Assembly (NCBI GenBank): GCA_044464175.1
Contig: JBIQLO010000182.1
Coordinates: forward strand, 1-8,081
Reading direction: 5' to 3'
Source of the DNA: JBIQLO01 sp044464175
Lineage (GTDB): Bacteria; Planctomycetota; Phycisphaerae; Tepidisphaerales; Tepidisphaeraceae
Length of the DNA: 8,081 bases
A program made the position numbers and the translations under genes. The notes beneath the pieces were generated by a model, which searched no databases, had not been told where the DNA came from, and was given only the letters and a program-made list of their open reading frames with translations. The first letter of the stretch is position 1. Each line of letters begins with the position of its first letter. Positions 6,936-8,081 of this stretch are shown here, piece after piece.

Positions 6936-7122
6936 GCCACAGATGGGGCATAGATGAACACAGATTCAGACCTCCTGATAAAACATTCCGCCACAGAGAA
7001 CACAAAGAACACGGGGAGAAATTAAATTCTCTTTATTCTTCTGTGTTCTCTGTGTACTCAGTGGTGAATTGTCTTGAGTCCTTCGAATCGAATGTGTTTC
7101 TTATCTGTGTTCATCTGTGGCC
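6936..7122. repeat. Nested inverted repeat between truD and the glycosyltransferase gene
   Basis: Outer arms: ATCTGTGTTCATCTGTGGC on the right (7103-7121) matches the complement of the left arm (6936-6965), except for an 11-nt insertion in the left arm, GGGCATAGATG. Fourteen bases pair without a break (6952-6965 with 7103-7116). Inner arms: CACAGAGAACACA (6992-7004) is the exact complement of 7042-7054. In the centre GAGAA and TTCTC (7016-7020, 7027-7031) can pair around ATTAAA. The start abuts the truD stop. I recognise this style of CCACAGA/AACACAGA element as a dispersed intergenic repeat in planctomycetes and other environmental genomes, where it is often mis-called as short proteins. It could serve as a transcription barrier after truD. 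Confidence 0.82.
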
Positions 7123-7146
7123 AAAACTGGGGCTAAAAGCTGCCGC

Positions 7147-8081
7147 ATGGACAAATCCGCCGCGCAATCTACATTGATTCCAGCCATGCCGTCGGAGACC
7201 TCACCATCCTCCTTCCACCTCAGCTTCGTCATTCCGCTGCTCAACGAGCGGGAGAATCTGCCGGAGCTGCACCGGCGGCTGGCCGCCATCTGCCAGGCGA
7301 TCGGCTGCCGCCGCACCATTCTCTTTGTCGACGATGGCAGCACCGACGGCTCCGACCGCCTCATCGCCGAACTGGCCCGCCAGGACCCCACCGTCATCGG
7401 CCTGCGCCTCTCGCGCAACTTCGGCCATGAAATCGCCACCACCGCCGGGCTGGACCATGCCGACGGCGACGCCACCATCCTCATGGACGCCGACCTGCAG
7501 GACCCGCCGGAGATCGTTCCGGAGATGGTCCGCCAGTGGCAGGCCGGCAGCGAGGTCGTTTACGCCCGCCGGCGCCGGCGCCAGGGAGAATCCCCCTTCA
7601 AGCGCTTCAGCGCCTGGCTCTTCTACCGCCTGATCAACCGCCTCTCGGATGTGGCGATCCCCATGGACACCGGCGACTTCCGCCTGCTGGACGCCAAGGT
7701 CGTCCGCGCCCTGCGCCGTTGCCGCGAGCAGGACCGCTTCATCCGCGGCCTGGTCGCCTGGGCCGGGTTCCGTTCCTCGGCCATCCTCTACGACCGTCCC
7801 CCGCGCCACGGCGGCAAAACCCACTACGGCACGCTGAAGCTGCTTCTGCTCTCACTGGACGCCCTGGTCGGCTTCTCCATCACCCCCCTGCGCTTCGCCA
7901 CCGCCATCGGCTTCCTCGTCACCGCCGTCAGTCTGGTCGTGGCGGCCATTGTGGTCTTTCAGAAATTCTTCAGCCGCCTGCCGATCCAGGGCTACGCGCT
8001 CCTGGCCACCGGCTTGTTTTTTCTCGGCGGTGTGCAGATGCTGATCCTGGGCCTCCTGGGAGAATACCTGGGCCGGGTCTA
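7147..8081 (+). CDS. GtrB/DPM-synthase-like glycosyltransferase family 2, 3'-partial
   Basis: This is a membrane-linked GT2 enzyme that by family transfers a sugar from a nucleotide donor to a polyprenyl phosphate carrier for glycan or O-antigen decoration. From the first ATG 311 codons are visible, and the frame runs off the window at GLLGEYLGRV, normally near the end of the family, so few residues are missing. The GT-A domain has SFVIPLLNERENL, VDDGSTDGS (D62, D63), a DxD motif in MDADLQDPPE (D114, D116), MDTGDFRLLD, as in GtrB, and RHGGKTHYG near 222. Two hydrophobic helices follow at about 248-272 and 284-306. ATG at 7147 and ATG at 7186 are both in frame, neither has a ribosome binding site, and conservation begins after both, so the start is uncertain. 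Donor and product are unknown. Confidence 0.92.
   Translation, partial: MDKSAAQSTLIPAMPSETSPSSFHLSFVIPLLNERENLPELHRRLAAICQAIGCRRTILFVDDGSTDGSDRLIAELARQDPTVIGLRLSRNFGHEIATTAGLDHADGDATILMDADLQDPPEIVPEMVRQWQAGSEVVYARRRRRQGESPFKRFSAWLFYRLINRLSDVAIPMDTGDFRLLDAKVVRALRRCREQDRFIRGLVAWAGFRSSAILYDRPPRHGGKTHYGTLKLLLLSLDALVGFSITPLRFATAIGFLVTAVSLVVAAIVVFQKFFSRLPIQGYALLATGLFFLGGVQMLILGLLGEYLGRV

Noticed and set aside
6932..7177. 81-aa frame containing KTFRHREHKEHGEK and FLICVHLWPK
   Set aside because: This is a translation of the nested inverted repeat. Such short 'proteins' are a common annotation artefact of this repeat type.

Overview
The window looks like part of a GC-rich chromosome from an environmental bacterium, most plausibly a planctomycete (perhaps a Phycisphaerae-like lineage). 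This is inferred from C/G-ending codons, a ThuA-like protein beside a sugar-isomerase TIM barrel, and dispersed repeats of the 'CCACAGATGAACACAGAT' type between genes. There is no rRNA or other marker, so the taxon is not proven. No insertion sequence, tRNA, rRNA or CRISPR array is visible.

Layout. Positions 1-305 are a C-rich leader with a weak promoter candidate. dnaK (306-2249, +) is complete and has a good ribosome binding site. A minus-strand block of four genes converges on it. Read in transcription order these are a ThuA-like protein (5258-4602), a sugar phosphate isomerase/epimerase-like TIM barrel (4552-3761), cytidylate kinase cmk (3676-3017) and a PlsC-type acyltransferase (3020-2316). 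cmk and plsC overlap by 4 bp and should be translationally coupled. The first two genes form a plausible sugar-catabolism pair, separated from cmk-plsC by a long hairpin. truD (5709-6935, +) diverges from the thuA-like gene. After a nested inverted repeat comes a GtrB/DPM-synthase-like polyprenyl-phosphate glycosyltransferase (7147 to the window edge), which lacks only its C-terminal end.

The genes themselves are ordinary; the unusual material is between them. Three intergenic spaces (dnaK/plsC, cmk/TIM barrel, thuA-like/truD) carry degenerate arrays with an exact 7-bp period, each with a different heptamer. In two of them the array reverses orientation and so forms a long hairpin. The thuA-like/truD space is the most striking. 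There, 13 heptamers (5288-5378) abut a 16-nt hairpin with a C(UUCG)G loop on the minus strand (5379-5394), which abuts nine 21-bp units (5395-5583) whose T/A tracts recur every two helical turns. The minus strand of the 21-bp array also reads as a charged heptad-repeat peptide with substitutions concentrated in silent or conservative positions, but it has no usable start. truD appears to have a promoter placed so that its mRNA would be leaderless, with a G-quadruplex-capable run between the -35 and -10 boxes.
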